Source of the DNA: an uncultured Collinsella sp.
Lineage (GTDB): Bacteria; Actinomycetota; Coriobacteriia; Coriobacteriales; Coriobacteriaceae
Direction of reading: 5' to 3'
Length of the DNA: 32,504 nt
Assembly (NCBI GenBank): GCA_902493985.1
Contig: CABURR010000023.1
Coordinates: 1 to 32,504 of the forward strand
Shown: positions 31,361-32,504 of the stretch, piece after piece
Layout of the letters: every line of letters starts with the position of its first letter
How positions within the stretch are numbered: position 1 is the stretch's first letter
Translations under genes and position numbers: made by a program
The notes under the pieces: model-generated
What the model saw: only the letters and a program-made list of their open reading frames with translations
Told to the model about the DNA's origin: nothing
Database searches by the model: none

Positions 31361-32389
31361 ATGGCCAACAAAGTCACCCTCAAGCAGATCGCCCAGGAGG
31401 TGGGGCTTTCCCCCTCGTCGGTCTCGCTTGTGCTCAATAATCGGCCCTGTCGCATCTCGGAAGAAAACCGCAAACTCATCAAGGAGGTCGCGGCGCGCAA
31501 CCACTATGTTCCTAACCAGATTGCGCGTAGTTTGGTCATGCGCGAGTCGCGCACCCTGGGCCTTATCGTCCCTAACATCGAGAGCCGCTTTTTTGCCTCG
31601 CTCGCCGGTAGCCTGGAAAAGCGCTGCCGCGAGGACGGCTATGCGCTCTTCATTACCAGCTCGGGCGGAAGCGCCGATGACGATCTGGAGCTGCTGCGCC
31701 AGCTGGTGACGCGCGGTGTTGACGGCGTCTTTCTGGTGGTGGGCGACGAGTTCTCCGACGACCGTGCCCTGCGCGAAGAAGTCAGCCACCTGCCCATCCC
31801 GGCCGTAATGGTCGACCGTGCCATTGAAGGGCTCGAGTGCGACAAGGTGATGTTCGACCACGAGATGGGTGGCTACATGGCCATCCGCTATCTGATCGAG
31901 CAGGGCCACCGTCGCATTGCCTGCTTGGTTAACGCGCGCCGTTCCAATACGGGGCGTAAGCGACTTGCCGGCTATGAGCGCGCACTGCGCGAGGTTGGCT
32001 TGCCTATCGACGCGCGTTTGGAGTTTGAGAGCGAGTACTACATTCCGAGTGCCTACGAGGCCTCGGAGGCGGTGCTCGCAACTGATGCCACCGCCGTGTT
32101 CGCAAGCTCGGATAACATTGCCCTCGGTCTGCTCAAGCGCTTACACGAGATGGGGAAGAGCATTCCGGGCGACATCTCGGTGGTGAGTTACGACAACTCG
32201 GCCGCCGACGTTCTCTTTGAGCCGGCGCTGACCGCGATTGAGCAGGATCCTGGTATCCTCGCGGAGCATGCTTTTGGCTGCATGTCCAAGCGCCTTGCCG
32301 GTAGGGGCGGTAGACGTGCCGAAGAAGTCGTTCTGGAGCCGGCGCTTATCGTGAAGGGCAGCGTGCTCGATCTTACCGAATGTAGCTAA
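31361..32389 (+). CDS. LacI-family transcription regulator
   Basis: Repressor of 342 residues. The N-terminal helix-turn-helix is VTLKQIAQEVGLSPSSVSLV (about 5-24), followed by the hinge region and a periplasmic-binding-protein-like core with LGLIVPNIESRFFASLAGSL, GVDGVFLV, GHRRIACLV and DISVVSYDNS. GGAAGGAGCGAG lies just before the ATG. Target genes are unknown: it stands alone, divergent from murB. None of the TTGTTTAAACAA sites of the sugar block occurs before it, so I favour the GntR protein as regulator of that block, though a role for this one is not excluded. CcpA-like global control is another possibility, but the sequence gives no direct support. Confidence 0.92.
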   Translation: MANKVTLKQIAQEVGLSPSSVSLVLNNRPCRISEENRKLIKEVAARNHYVPNQIARSLVMRESRTLGLIVPNIESRFFASLAGSLEKRCREDGYALFITSSGGSADDDLELLRQLVTRGVDGVFLVVGDEFSDDRALREEVSHLPIPAVMVDRAIEGLECDKVMFDHEMGGYMAIRYLIEQGHRRIACLVNARRSNTGRKRLAGYERALREVGLPIDARLEFESEYYIPSAYEASEAVLATDATAVFASSDNIALGLLKRLHEMGKSIPGDISVVSYDNSAADVLFEPALTAIEQDPGILAEHAFGCMSKRLAGRGGRRAEEVVLEPALIVKGSVLDLTECS

Positions 32390-32455
32390 GCGTACTTGTT
32401 TGTTTGCATAGATTGCATGCGGAGTGTCCGCTATTTGCCGGCGGGGCCGGGGTGC

Positions 32456-32504
32456 CTGCCTTGTTTTGAGAAGTTCGCGGAGCCCACTTCTCAAAACAAG
32501 GCAG
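32456..32504. repeat. Perfect 19 bp inverted repeat at the window end
   Basis: CTGCCTTGTTTTGAGAAGT (32456-32474) and ACTTCTCAAAACAAGGCAG (32486-32504) surround an 11 nt loop TCGCGGAGCCC. The window ends exactly at the right arm, so the repeat may continue. There is no T-run visible. It lies 66 nt after the LacI-family gene and could be its terminator or a separate palindromic element. Confidence 0.85.

Overview
The window is about 60% GC and reads like a gut actinobacterium of the class Coriobacteriia, most probably Collinsella. This rests on gene content and order: an acpS-nnr-alr-udg-tsaE-tsaB/rimI/tsaD cluster, a CwlM-like protein, Tat-dependent lipoproteins and several sugar uptake loci. 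The genus is inferred from memory of gene content, not from a database comparison.

Layout. 1-120: the 3' end of a 5S rRNA and a strong terminator. 171-7053: a tightly packed + strand operon making holo-ACP synthase, NAD(P)H-hydrate repair enzyme, alanine racemase, family 4 uracil-DNA glycosylase, TsaE, and one 794-residue protein that joins TsaB, RimI and TsaD (tRNA t6A37 synthesis plus ribosomal protein acetylation). 7054-7878: no protein gene except a 14-codon leader peptide; it holds two inverted copies of a large hairpin element and then a promoter, leader peptide and terminator that look like a branched-chain amino acid attenuator in front of cstA. 9952-12126: an orphan JetD/DUF2220-like TOPRIM protein with a long charged linker. 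12511-12581: tRNA-Gln. 12620-14689 (minus): a CwlM-like peptidoglycan-binding protein and a polyprenyl diphosphate synthase.

14803-27232 is an alpha-glucan block. It contains a PTS EIIC-EIIB-HAD phosphatase fusion (minus) divergent from a GntR/UTRA regulator, a maltodextrin-type ABC importer (binding protein, two permeases, ATPase), a maltodextrin phosphorylase and 4-alpha-glucanotransferase MalQ (both minus). Five copies of a TTGTTTAAACAA-like palindrome lie in front of the PTS/GntR pair, the binding protein gene and malQ, so the block is probably one regulon. Imported maltodextrins would be reshaped by MalQ and cleaved by the phosphorylase to glucose 1-phosphate. galE follows, then a secreted PcsB-like coiled-coil peptidoglycan hydrolase, murB and a LacI-family regulator.

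The strongest unusual signals are: (1) a family of four 130-150 bp hairpin elements with a conserved 67-69 nt core, a covarying apical stem and outer arms of 31-42 bp that differ between copies yet are perfectly or almost perfectly self-complementary, three of them placed directly behind stop codons; (2) an Ile/Val leader-peptide attenuator controlling a CstA transporter; (3) the PTS-HAD fusion; (4) the TsaB-RimI-TsaD fusion; (5) the orphan JetD-like protein; (6) three tandem 57 bp palindromes between malK and glgP.
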